This document shows positions 51,321 to 63,502 of a stretch of DNA of 64,000 nt, in pieces. The notes under the pieces were generated by a model. The model ran no database searches and was not told where the DNA came from. It saw only the letters and a program-made list of their open reading frames with translations. This DNA is from Galeruca laticollis (Eukaryota > Arthropoda > Insecta > Coleoptera > Chrysomelidae). Made by a program: the position numbers and the translations under genes. Each line of letters starts with the position of its first letter. The stretch's first letter is position 1. The DNA is taken from the NCBI GenBank assembly GCA_963921935.1, contig OY998175.1:261427709-261491708 (forward strand), in the 5' to 3' direction.

Positions 51321-51521
51321 TAGAAATTAACTGTCTCAACCCTTACTTCGTGGAATCTACTCCTATCAGTGTTTTAAATGAAACTCACTGTTTCTAGCTT
51401 ATTCCACAATTCAATAAAAATTATTAAAAACTGTAAACGAAATTGTCAATTTTTTAGAATTTTCAATAATTTTTATTATATTGTGGAATTAGCTAGAAAC
51501 AGTGAGTTTTATTTAAAACAC
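51321..51521. repeat. Palindromic pair of Penelope-like ends, interior deleted
   Basis: Starts with the terminal sequence AACTGTCTCAACCCTTACTT. The left arm AGTGTTTTAAATGAAACTCA (51370) faces its inverted copy ending AAAACACT (51521) around a short AT-rich centre. It is the same structure as at 9398-9503, with a slightly longer spacer. Confidence 0.65.
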
Positions 51522-51524
51522 TAA

Positions 51525-52560
51525 TATGCTAGAAATATTACAGCAAATTGGTCTCGACACAAAAGATCTTAGAATTATCTAGAACCTATATTGGAATCAA
51601 ACAGCAGTACTTCGTATTAACAACTTGTAAAAACCCAAGAACTAGAAACAACAAATTGTGTTCGTCAAGGCTGTATTTTGTCTCCGCTATTATTCAACGT
51701 ATACACGATGATTTTCCAGAAGGCCAAAAAGGTATAAGAATAAACGGAAAATCCATGAATAACATACGTTATGCCGATGATACTGCTATATTGGCAACCG
51801 ATTTGGAAGATCTACAGCACATTCTATACAGAATTAATATAGTGGGTAAGGAATCTGGGCTTACAATAAACATCGATAAGACAAAATTCATGATCATCCG
51901 CAGAGACGAACATAATCTGGCCCAAGTAATGATTGAAGATAAGCCCATAGAAAGAGTCAACAAATGTAAATACGTCGGTTGTAACATCAATGACAAATTG
52001 GATAGCGATATGGAGATAAAAATACGAACGACAATGGCAAGAACTGCTTTTATCAAATTTCAATATGTCGAAGAGAAGTGTCGCTGAACATAAGAATTGG
52101 TATGGTGGAATGCTATATTTGGCCCATAATAATATATGGAGCGGAAACACGGTTACTTAAAGTAAAATCCATGAATGAACCGCATAAAGGTCTTTGAGAT
52201 GTGGACACTCCGCAGGTTATTGAGGATCCCATGGATAGACCGGGTCAAAAACGAGGAAGTACTTAGAAGAGCCAACGTCGAGCGCGAACTATTAACAACT
52301 ATAAAACAATGCAAGATCTCTTATCTGGGGCACATACTCCCAGGCACTAAATATAAGCAAAACAGAAGGAACAGGAGGCCCAGGACGAAGACAACACTAG
52401 TGGTTACACGATATCAGAAACTGGTGCGGAGTGAGGACCGTGGGTGATATATTTGCACTAGCCGCGGCAGGGCAATTACACATTATAGACTAATTATTGG
52501 TGGATGTTCGCCTACACGCTGTACAGCGTTTGGCACGAGAAGAAGAAGAAGTGGTAGAGA
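51525..52560 (+). pseudogene. RTE-like non-LTR reverse transcriptase fragment
   Basis: Recognisable pieces: LEILQQIGLDTKDLRII-NLYWNQTAVLRINNL, then SAIIQRIHDD, the catalytic box NNIRYADDTAILATDLEDLQ, GLTINIDKTKFMII, then after frameshifts KVFEMWTLRRLLRIPWIDRV and ISYLGHIL. The end matches the typical tail of this group, and the piece finishes in a GAAGAAGAAGAAG run (about 52538-52550), a common 3' end. The 5' half (endonuclease and fingers) is missing, consistent with 5' truncation on insertion beside the Penelope palindrome. Confidence 0.7.
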
Positions 52561-54200
52561 TAATCCAAAGTTCTTCAAGTAATCTAGTTGTCCAAAATCT
52601 ATAGTCCGGCCAACGAATAAATTTTTTATAATACAAGAAGCGTAAGTATTTATTCTCTACTTTCCCGATATTTTCTTAGTACATTTGATGTTGATTTCCG
52701 CAGATAATAGATCCAAACTTAAGTTTAGGTCTTACTGAAGTACCTATCAAACAACATTATTTTTAGTCTCAGTATTTGAAAAATTGGTGGTTTGACTGAA
52801 AACTAAACCTATTATAGGATTGGCACTCTTAACTGATTTTTATGTGTGTATGAAGAAATACATTTGACTATTATAAGTAACTCTGACATCCTTGACTACA
52901 TCCCTCCTGGAACAGGAGGGATGGAGAATATTAATAATAATTTATTTATCCTTAGTTCCTTTGAAGATTGCAGGTGTAAGTTTTATCGCTATATATTGTT
53001 TATAGGTTACGATTAGGGAAAACAAAGAATACAAAAAGTTTAATGAAGTGTAGGTATCAAAAATGGTGAAAGAGAAACGAAATAGCAAGTTATAAAATTG
53101 TGTATTTCAATTTATGAAAAATAGACTTAAAAAAATTTCAATTCAACTTAAAGCAAACACCAAATTTAATTATGAACAAAATACCTTTACACAAAGATTT
53201 AAATAAACATTCTATTTTTCATAAGGATAATATGCCTGTTACTCTGTTTTAATTATTTTACAGACTTCCTTATTTTGGAATTTGCATAACATACATTTTT
53301 CTTAAAATGTCTTGATAAATTTTGCCAATGGTTCATATATTAAATTGTAGATGAAATAGTTAATTTCTGAAATGGAATCCTGTTGAATTGAAGTATTTTG
53401 AAAAAAATATTATTGAAATTACAAATATTACCTTTTTCATTTTTTCTAAGCTAAGAGAATAAAATGGGTTACTTCTTTTTGATAATTCAATTAAGTTATA
53501 GATGTCTCGGCTATATAAAAAGCATCTTCCAATGTAGTGCTGGCTATATCTGAAACAAACTCGCTCTTCTGCATCTGTCTGTTGTAATATCTGCTGTTGA
53601 TTTACTATACTATTTTGAGTTCTTCCTTCAATGTTTGGCATGTATTTCATCTTTGTTTCCCACATGTGTGTCCGTGATTTGTACCACTATATTTCATTTA
53701 AATCATAATAACAAGTTAGTGTAAATATAATAGTCAATTTATAGTTATCTGATAAGTGGATACAAACACTTTCAATGTGAAGTTTAATTCTTGATGGACA
53801 TATTCCACGAATATGGATACTTCCTGGATCTTTATATTGCGTTTCTTATACGAAGAAAAAAATCTTGAAATTATATATTCATAAAAACTGAACAATTACA
53901 ATAAAGGGATGTACAATTTTAAACAGACCTATTACACTCATACAAAATAGATGGTTTTCCATTTGCAATTTTTAATCTGTTTTACAACAATAATCAAGTT
54001 CTCTGTTTTGTAATCCTCTTCAAGATGTAAATCCTTCCATATTCCTAAAATAGAAAACATATTGATTGATGTTAACATCATAAGAATTATTGTCTTCTTG
54101 TAAACCTGTGTTACTAGTGGCTTTCAGAGTCACTAAGAAATTCGATAACACTAGTAGATTTGAACTGTCTGTAGTAGTTCGATAACACTAGTAGATTTGT
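52561..54200. other. Gene-free stretch
   Basis: AT-rich. The minus-strand frame 53360-53665 has no recognised domain. No repeat or transposon signature seen. Confidence 0.4.
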
Positions 54201-54204
54201 CAGA

Positions 54205-54550
54205 CGATCCTGTATTTACGTTAGAGAATCTACAGCATTATTGCAAATGTGTTCTTCTTTAGTACATTCAGATTCGCATTTCTTTAGAGGTTCGCAAATA
54301 GAACAACATTTTCGAACATCTACTTCAGAAAATTTCTTCCTGACTAATTTCAAACCTATTCTTGATACATCGAACCATATCTTGGATTGCAAGTGCGAGC
54401 TGCGGATGTATGTTTCATCAGTATACACAATATTCCTGCCATCAGTTCTGTATTTAATAATAGTTTCTAAGAAATTATTTCATTTAAGGGGAATATCATG
54501 TGATTCCTTAATAACCTTTCTGTTTTCTTGTGTGCGCTGGCCTCTAAATT
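54205..54550 (-). pseudogene. DDE transposase fragment (Tc1/mariner-like superfamily)
   Basis: The minus strand reads RKVIKESHDIPLK, a stop, NNFLETIIKYRTDGRNIVYTDETYIRSSHLQSKIWFD. The VYTDETYIxSSHxxxKxW pattern is that of insect DDE transposases, the Asp-Glu being the first catalytic region. Further downstream the frame (ICEPLKKCESECTKEEH) does not match. Only this piece of the gene is left. Confidence 0.5.
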
Positions 54551-55169
54551 GAAGGCATTATTTACAATTGAATAATTATGCATGTTCCATATTAATATTT
54601 AGAATTCACAGTGTTTATTGTAGTTTTATCTTAATTTGTCTTCTGATCATGAATTTATTCCACTCGTTCAACATTTTTCCCCATTCACTTTAATATTTGC
54701 ATTTTCAATAACTAATGAAAACTCCATAGTTACCTACAACCTTCACATTTTAGCAGCCGCCACAAAGAAGAAAGGAGTTCTACTTATGGTAAACACAGGT
54801 AAAACAATGTGAACTTTGTGATGAGTACCTAGAAAAAAATGAATGGCTATACTTCAATATAAAACTATTTTTCTTTTAACACTATTAAAAGTAATTCTAG
54901 CTTACAAAATCGTCCTACAAGTGAGCTGACAGAAATTTCTTGTTATTAATTTTAGTATATTTAATATTATCAAATTTACATTTGAAACTAGGAGCCCTTT
55001 TCTCCAGGATGTAAATATTATAAATGGTATTCCGAATTATTTCCATTTCTCCAAATTTTAGTGCATTGACTATGATAATTTTTGCTTTTACACCAACAAG
55101 TTTTATTAGAAAATATGGTTTTAGATAAACGTTTTCAAAGGTTAAATCTAACTTTTCCGCATCTGTGGC
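54551..55169. other. Gene-free stretch
   Basis: AT-rich with no recognised coding or repeat feature; the minus-strand frame 54915-55178 partly overlaps the tandem repeat downstream and shows no domain. Confidence 0.4.
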
Positions 55170-55545
55170 CCTGGACAATATTCAATCATAAAATTTTCAC
55201 TTGTATACACTTCGGGGGATGTATCGTGATAACAAACCGAAATTTCTCCAAAATAACCAAAAACGTAGTATATCTGGATTTATAGGACCCGCTGTACTCG
55301 TTCTAGTCTGCTGAAAATCAGTAGGGTACATATGTGAGACATCTTGAACATTATTCAATCATACAATTGGATACTTTTATATACTCTAGAGGCTGTATCG
55401 TGCTAACTGAAAATTCTCCAAAAATGACAAAAATTTGGTGAGCTGAAAATCAATAGGGTTCATATGTGACATGTCCTTAACAATATGCAATCATAAAATT
55501 GGTGACTTGTTGCACTCCGGAGGTTGTATCGTGCTAACAAGACAT
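55170..55545. repeat. Three diverged tandem copies of a 130-175-bp unit
   Basis: Copies start with ATTCAATCATAAAATT-like words at about 55180, 55354 and 55487 and share GTATCGTG-TAAC, AATTCTCCAAAA and GCTGAAAATCA-TAGGGT. No coding function seen. Confidence 0.6.
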
Positions 55546-55989
55546 GTAACGAAAAGTGGCCGACGACAACGACGACGACGACATACACACAGGATTTTTT
55601 TTTCTAAAAACCGTTTTTTCGTGTTGTTGTTGATGCAAAACGTGAAGATAACTCAATTTTTTTTTCAAAATTCCAAATTTTTTTGGAGTAAACCAATACT
55701 ATTCTCGCATATTAGATAGGTTGGGCGGAAAAGTAGAAACACAGAACCCGCACTTATAAACTAGCCAAACGTGTTAAAATATTCAAAATCTAAAATATTG
55801 AACAAATATGTAACCAGAAACATATAACCCTCAAATGTCAAATTATAAAGGGGCCATCAGCATAAATCATCGTCCTACGCTAGTGGTCTTACTGAGCGAC
55901 GTAGATAATCAAGACATAATTTGGTTTCTGCGATTGTCAATGTTCCAAATTCAGGTGTTTTCAACTTTCGTGAAACGAAGTCTACAATG
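55546..55989. other. Gene-free stretch, possibly an LTR
   Basis: Contains a CGACGACAACGACGACGACG microsatellite (55560-55580) and no coding signature. If the minus-strand envelope-like remnant next door is real, part of this could be its 3' LTR, but no matching second LTR exists in the window. Confidence 0.3.
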
Positions 55990-55999
55990 TCATATTTTT

Positions 56000-57060
56000 A
56001 TCACTGATCCTCCTGGGTGACGGTGATATAATTTCTCCCCCTGAAGATTCGACTTCAGAAGGCTTCGGGCCAAGGACGGCGAACACCTTCAGTGTCTATT
56101 TCACTATGGTTGTCGTCGGTTTTTTAGACTTATTTCTGGTCCTTCATCGTTGTGTATACTGAATACACAATAAACACTATTGTTTCAGTAATGAGAGGGT
56201 TATCGATAGTACACGTTCCCAAATTTGGTTGGTTTATGATGATTCTAGATCTGAGTGTGTGAAGTTCGTCTAAATCTATAGGAGGTAAACTGATGTTTAA
56301 ATTTTAAATTGTCTCAGATCGATTGAGATTGACAATTATCGGGGGAAATAATAATATCTATTTCTTCTTTATTGTTTATATGTACTGTGTCAGCGTTAAC
56401 TTGGCACGAAGCATGAATGTTGATTAAGTGTGGACTTTCTTCATTGACTTCTTCTTGATCGGTTTCACCGCAAATGTATTCTTGTGTAATCATTTTCGTG
56501 CATGACTTGCTCAGATATGCGATGTACTATTTATTTTTTAAAACGAATTTTTTATTTGGAAGTACGATTATTTTTGGTTGGTTCTCTTTCAAAATAGGTA
56601 TCGGATATATACGAAATAAATTTTATTGGATATATTAGAGGAACATGTGATATGTACACATTAGTATTCGAATTCCGTTGTCTAAAGACTTGAGAGTACG
56701 TAGACGTCTATCGTAGAACGATAGAGAAGGCTCGTTTGAATTTTGCTTGAGCATCACGATATCTTTATTCCAGCAAACTTTGTCTTCTTGTTCTGACAAA
56801 TTACTAGTTATAACTTTTTTAATTCAACCCAGGTATTACAAGAGTGTATATTTATTACAGTTTTAGCGTTTCCTTCAATTTTTCATAATATAGAATTCAA
56901 CAATGTGAAAGCTATTGTGGTGTTCGTTACCTTCGAAATGAGCAATTATCGAATCACTTACAGACATGAATTTGTTAGAGTCGTTAGGTTTAACATAAAA
57001 CTCTGAAATTCAGTTAATATATTCCCATTTAAATTATGCTTGTGTCATTTCTGATTCAAA
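56000..57060 (-). pseudogene. Possible envelope-like 3' part of an LTR retroelement
   Basis: On the minus strand, broken frames encode RIYPIPILKENQPKIIVLPN followed by YIAYLSKSC and EYICGETDQEE, then SPHLINIHASCQVNAD. A purine-rich tract (TCAGGGGGAGAAATTATATC) near 56020-56040 has the look of a polypurine tract just before a 3' LTR. The Cys-spaced pattern recalls the F-type envelope region of errantivirus-like elements, but the match is by eye and weak. No fusion peptide or transmembrane segment was confirmed; several stops are present. Confidence 0.3.
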
Positions 57061-59635
57061 TTGATAGTTATTTATTATTGTTCGCGTAATAAGGTATGAA
57101 TAACTACTATGGTTATTTACTCTAAAGATATTTGATTTTTTTCATTTATGCCTAAATTTTGTTTTATTTTTACAATTTGAACCAATAGGAAGAGAACCTA
57201 CACTCAATTCACTAAAAGCAGATTGAATTTAATCCTTAAGATTATTTGTATTCCTAAATTATTGTACTTACAACATGATCAACGCTACTTTGATCATGCT
57301 TTTCTTAACTATAAGAAGCAGGTCATCCTTGAAGAATTCAGGTGATGTCGGTAATAATTCTCTAAAATTTGAATGGTGTGGAACAGGTCTCCAACAGACT
57401 AATGAATGACTCAATACTTCAATACGCACGACTCGAACACTCCTACTAACTATGCCAAAAATGTACTCTATTTAGTAAGTATTGTTTTCATAAACTACAA
57501 ACTAACGATACCGACAGTATTGGATCGGTTCTGACTACTGACTGACTTTTTTCTCTTAAAACGAATGATTGGGTGATGGTTATAAAATTCGTTTCTTATT
57601 GTATGGAACCGAGTTAATGAATTAGCTAATTTTGAGTTTATCTCGAAGACTTTCCATAAATTAACTTGAAAATCATCATAAAAGTACTTTTCTGTGCACT
57701 TATGACATTTTTCTGCTCCACGGTTTTATGTGATCAACTGAATATTCTTTCAAAGGAACAAACATGAAACAAATTATATGAAACTCTCATTGTCTGTCTG
57801 CCTAAAATAAATCATAAATCACGCATGTCAGGACAAGAAAATTGAATACTTGCTTCGAGTGTAAAAACAACATCGGAATTATTATCTGCGTGTGGATTTT
57901 CCAAATACAAATTCAAACAGATACCATCAACTAGTAATGTGTCGAATCCAACGGATGACTTAACTTTTTTAGTTTTTTTTCTACGGTTCGCCTAATACGA
58001 AGTTTCCATCCCGGATTCCGTAATTCCCTTGATTGCTGCCTATCCCAGTCTGAACTGTAACTTTCCAGAGATATTTCTCCTATTTTTATCTCGAAACGTT
58101 CATTGAGAACGTCTTCGAGTAATTAGAGTTTAAAACCTTTTCACGTAGGATGTCGATGTCGAGAATACCTGACTACTCAAGGATTCTATTATACTGTTAA
58201 AATTTATAGTCGTGGCGTTGCCAACATATTTTGAGTCAGCATATGAACGTATTTATCATGAAATATAACGCCACAGAAAAAATTTTCTATGCTGAATACA
58301 CCGTTCTATGGGACCCATTTTGTATTACTTAAGTACGTAGTGGCTCGGCTTCTGAATTGAGTGAAGTTTGATCAACGCTTGATGAATTTTTACCATAGTT
58401 CATGAAAATGTCTGAAAAGGTAATGGTATATATGTGATTATTCAGCATGTAACAAATTATCCCCATAACACGATGAAAATCTCAGTCTTAACTAAAAATA
58501 TTTAAATTGGAACATCTGCTCTAGAACCAAAGAATATTATACAAAATAGATATTCATGTGGACCATGGTTCAGATTTCTAAGACAATTATATGCCAGAAG
58601 GAATCTGTTATATTTAATATGATTCCTTCCACACATTTGAATCATTCATTTTAAATGTTGCTATTTAGGCAATCAATCATTTTCCATTTGAGAGCCCTAG
58701 TATGAAAGGCGATAATGACCACTAATTGATGAAATCGACTTAATAACATCATATTTTCCTCGTTTTTTCGTGCATTATCTAAATATATCAAATATATGAT
58801 TTACGTTATCAAAAGTGGCTCTAATCCATTATAAATCTGCATTAAAATATCACCTGAGGATAAAATTCTGCAATCTGCATTACCCGCTTAGAATCTGAGT
58901 CGGCAGTACCCGTGTTAGCCAATCAGAGGGCTCTTAGCGATCACATGACGTGACGTGATACGACGTACTGAATACTGTTTCAGATGTATTGAAACAAACA
59001 CACGGGAACATGGCATTTTTCTTTCAAGAAAACAAAACGGTTTTTGTTAAAGAAATGTAAAACTGGAGAAGTGTTTTGATCAAAGGTGCATTGTATTACC
59101 AAAATGATGTACAAACATTTAATTTGTTCTAAGGAAGCCATTATGTAAAGTGGTTTCCAGCCAGGCAATAAGCTGAAGCCTAAAAATGTTGAAAAATTTC
59201 TTACGAACACTTGGAGATCTCTGGAAGAACTCAGTTTCTATACAACTAATCTCTCTAATAAATTTCTTGAGCGAGAGAAATCAGGATAGGAAAATGAAGA
59301 CTCATGGGCAAACGTGGAAGAAATGGCAGAAGCTACCTTCGAATTTATTGAAGAAATGCCATCTCTATTTGTTTATATTGTGTATTATGATCAAAAAAAT
59401 ATTTTTGATTATACGTTTCCTCAAATTAATTTCATTATTGCATTCTTCGGTCCGTAGATTCATTGCAAAATACTTGGTGACTACTTTACAACTCACTACT
59501 GTGCTATCTGTGAATACAAATCCGCAAAAATCTAACTGATATTATCAAACACTGCATTTCACATTTGTTTCTGTCCATTATTTCAGAAAATCATTAAGTG
59601 ATGAAATCGTAGTTTATTTATACATACATATATTT
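57061..59635. other. Gene-free stretch with one dispersed repeat copy
   Basis: Bases 57465-57575 repeat 50555-50660. Open frames at 58980-59210 and 59186-59539 overlap on opposite strands and show no recognisable domain. Nothing else supportable seen. Confidence 0.4.

Positions 59636-59684
<49 letters not shown>
59636..59684. repeat. (CA)n(TA)n microsatellite
   Basis: A short CA run followed by about 17 TA repeats. Confidence 0.95.
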
Positions 59685-59686
<2 letters not shown>

Positions 59687-61420
59687 GACAAATAAATTGT
59701 CTTAGAAAATTTTAGCTAGAATAATGTACCAAATAACAATAAATGATTTATAAAATATTAGATAAATTTGGCACACACTGTAGAAATTTGAAAAGTACCT
59801 AAGTAATTAAACAGAAGTTAGGTGGAGATTTTGAAATTGAAATGAAATCAAAATGGTACAGTGTAATATAGAAACATACCTTCACAAGCCATTGACCAAA
59901 GTCCAGGAGTATAGAAGATTATTTTATTGATTGTAAATTATTTTAGATATTATGTAGCATTTTAATTATAGGAAGGTAGAGTAATTTACCGAACATACAG
60001 AGTATGTTATAAAATTTATATTTGTCAAGTGCGGGTGACAAATGGTGACAATTTAAGGTTATAGAAGAAAGTTAGTGATGAGTAAGGAGAAAGGATACTT
60101 GTTCTGTCTAATGACTACTCTCTGATTGTTTGCGGTAACCAAAAGATACAAATCCAGGTGACTAAGGGATAAATAGTATAGTGTCAGGAAGAAAATTTTG
60201 AATGAGCTGTCAAGAGTTAAAATAATTTTAAAAGAGGTCAGAGATTTCAAAAAAGAGATATAATTGATGAAATGGAGGTCTTTTGAACATACAATATAAG
60301 ATATAAAGAGAAAAAGAAAGAAGGCTGAATTGGATTCGTTTTACATGAAAAATTTTCATGAACATTCCTGGATGATATGTAAATTGAAGAGATAAGAAAA
60401 TATTTGAAAGATATATGAATGGTAAAGGGGATAATTTCCCAAAATTTATAAAAAGAATAATAAAAGTTAAATGGTACATACCTTATGTTTTGGTTTAGTG
60501 AGGAGTTCAATAATTATTGAAGAGGATTTCCTTTATTAAGTGTATTTGACAATTGAACTGCAAGGTAACAAGTCTTATTAATATTTTGTCCGAGAAATCA
60601 TCATTGTTCAGTATTTTTCATTGTAAATTTATAGGTTAAGTTTCTTCTCTTTTATTTAGTAGAGAGAATGCATTCCATCTATTACGTCCAATAATAACAA
60701 TCTTTAATTCTTCATGTATATTTATTGTTAACTCAAATTTGGTAATTCGTTATTCAAAATTACAAACTTAACAAAGTAATAGACGTATTTTGGAATTGAT
60801 TAGTTTTTTTTTATTTGGAGTAGTTTATTGTGTGTTATAATATAGTGAATATCTGACACAGTTGGAGGCCATAGGTCTGGAAAAATGAGATATTGAACCC
60901 GTACGCCCAGAGTGCGGAAGCAAAGAGTTCTCAATTAAGATAAAGCTACATAAAACTAAAATTTAAATCTAGTGAAAATTATTATATAGCTGGAGCCCAG
61001 AAATTCAAATTTGATAAAATAAACTGTTTGTTAAAGCCCAAGTGTGACAATTTATAATTTGACAGTGACATTAAACAAAATTTCATTTTAATTTTCCAAA
61101 TTTATATTACAATAGAAATAAATATCGTCACAATTTTGTCAGCCCAACGTGGTGCGGTATTCTTTTTTCAAAAACAGGGCTAAATAATTTTCCAGACGTA
61201 AGGTTATCCTTTTCATAGTAACAACAATATCTACTTCAGATAAACTAATAATTACAGGTAGTCATTTTGAAACAATTTATTTATACAAATAATATTAAAA
61301 TAATTATCAGATTCTGTGAAACATTTGCTATTTGCTTGATTGGTACGTCTCAGGTGTTTTTTTGCTGTTTTGTATCATCAGTATTGTAGAGTAAATTTAT
61401 AATATACACAATAAAACGAC
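59685..61420. other. Gene-free stretch, including the probable leader of a Gypsy-type element
   Basis: No gene in 59685-60800; minus-strand frames around 60059-60510 are low-complexity. CGTCACA (ending near 61130) followed by ATTTTGTCAGCCCAACGTGG may be an LTR end and primer-binding leader for the gag at 61421. The LTR start was not located, so limits are uncertain. Confidence 0.4.
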
Positions 61421-63502
61421 ATGTCTGATAAGCAAGAATTAGAGATAAAAGAATACACGATAGCACAATTGAAAGAACTTTTGGTGGAAAGGAATTTAAG
61501 TGATAGTGGAAAGAAAGCAGAGCTGCAAAAGAGACTTATTGAAGCCATCAGAATGGAATCTTGTGAATGTGGAAAAGGAGATATACAGGGTGAACAAGAA
61601 ACTTTGAAAAATTTGGATGAACAGGACAAAATATTGGGAAATGATGTGGAGGAGAGTAACAATGATGACAGAAGAACTCAAGAAAAAGAGAAACAGGATA
61701 CTCGAGTTCTTCAAGAAAGCCCAAAACAGACTAATCCTCAAGAAAATATTGATATTATACAATTAAAAGGATTTTTGCAAATGATGACAAGTCAAATGCA
61801 AGTGATGACAAGTGAAGTCCATGGGGTAACAAGTCAAATCCAAGGGGTGACAAGTGAAATCCAAGGAGTAAAAGAAAATATAAAAAATGTGAAAAATGAG
61901 TTACAATCTGATATACAAGCAATTTTAGAAAATTTTGATAGAAGAAATGAGTTTCATCAGGCAAGAATCGATAAGATAGAAGATAAAATGGGGGAACAAG
62001 AAACAAAAATATATGGTATGGAGAAAAGCTTAAAACAAGAGACCAAGAGCATAAGAGAAGAAGCCAAGCAACAAGAAAAGATATTCAAAGAAGATCTGCA
62101 ATGGATAGAAAGAAGGCAAACTAATGAAAATATAAAAACTAACAAGAGAATAACAGATTTCGAAGAAGATGTTCGAAAGGGAATACAAACAACATTGGAT
62201 CTGGCCGAAAACGAAAACAAAAAGACAGAAGCAAGATTTAGAGAAGAGTCAAAAAAAAGCATACAAGGAAACAATCCAAACAACAATGAACTAATGGAAA
62301 ATTTTAGGAGACAGGTAGAACAAAAATTAACAAATATTACAGCAGAAGTAAAAAACTTATCAGATAATCGTATTATTGGTGAGTCATCAGGTTCTATGTA
62401 TTTTGGTTGTAATAGTAAAGTTGATGAGTCTACAAAATTTTGTGGTGACTTTAGAAAGGTACACCCTATAAATTTTATAAAAACAATTAAAAGTAGAGCC
62501 AGGAGAATTGAAAACACTAGAGATCTTCACGAATTTTTGAGGAGTAATTTAACAGGTCAGGCCTTACTTTGGTTGAATTGTAAGTAAGATTAAATTCAGA
62601 ATATGGATGATTTTGAAAAATTGTTTTTACACAATTTTTGGGGTGAGTTACAGCAGGGAAAAGTTCGTGAAAAATTGTATTTTGGTAAATTTGACTCACA
62701 ACGCAATAATTTAACTAATTATGCTTTACAGGTGTATGCTCAAGCACAATACCTTGTACCAAGCATACCTGAATCAGAAATCGTTATGTTTTTGTCTAGG
62801 CACTATAAAAGTGAAATTTGTGAAACTATAAGCATACAAAATATTAGTCAGTTTGATATGCTATTGTCATATTTAACTCGAGTTGAACGAAACTTAGATT
62901 GCAGTGTTCAATATAAAAATTTGGATGGTAACCAGAATAGAAATTATCAACATAGGGCACGAAATAATAGGAATTATAATGAATTAATTGATGGAAATAA
63001 TCAGATTAAAAATAATTATAATTACAAAATTTTTAATGAAATCAATAGAGGATTCCAAAATAGGAACAGTCAATATAATCAGGCAAACAATAATGGAAAT
63101 AGAATTTTTAATAGATATAATCAAAATAGTAATTTCCGCGATTACCAAAATCAAAATAATAACTTCCAAAGAAATAATCATAACAATTATAATCGGGGGA
63201 ATAATGGTAATCAAAACAGTCACAATCTAAATCATAATTATAACCAAAATACAAGAAACCAACAAAATTTTGATAACCAAAATAACAATAATGGTTATAA
63301 CAGAGACATAAATTCTCGAGACTCAGGTGAACATGTGAGACGTGTTAATCGAGTGGATGTGGTAGATGAAAATCACAGAGGTAGAAGTGCAGAAAGATGT
63401 ACTTCACAAAGTTTTGCTTCTCAGGAAAATTTCAGATCTACAGGAAGATCTCGTTCCTCAGAAGATTATCGGAATAGACATGATACCGAACCGCATTTTT
63501 AA
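61421..63502 (+). pseudogene. Gag of a second Gypsy-type element, SAP-like domain, one disrupted spot
   Basis: Starts at an ATG with MSDKQELEIKEYTIAQLKEL and a SAP-like domain (AELQKRLIEAI). A long coiled-coil stretch follows (near-repeats QVMTSEVHGVTSQIQGVTSE), then FCGDFRKVHPINFIKTIKSR, a capsid-like segment. Stops at 62585-62600 interrupt the frame, with signs of small compensating length changes within about 30 bases because similarity continues in the starting frame from 62603 (MDDFEKLFLHNFWGE). The C-terminal third is Asn/Gln/Tyr-rich and basic (NNNFQRNNHNNYNRGN), without CCHC knuckles, ending with an Arg/Ser-rich tail. This is unlike the knuckle-bearing gag at 3370-4706. Confidence 0.75.

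Noticed and set aside
59186..59539. 117-codon plus-strand frame
   Set aside because: No recognisable domain, overlaps another unlikely frame on the opposite strand, and has poor start context.
60059..60510. Minus-strand Phe/Ile/Ser-rich frames
   Set aside because: Low-complexity translation of a purine-rich plus strand, without domains.
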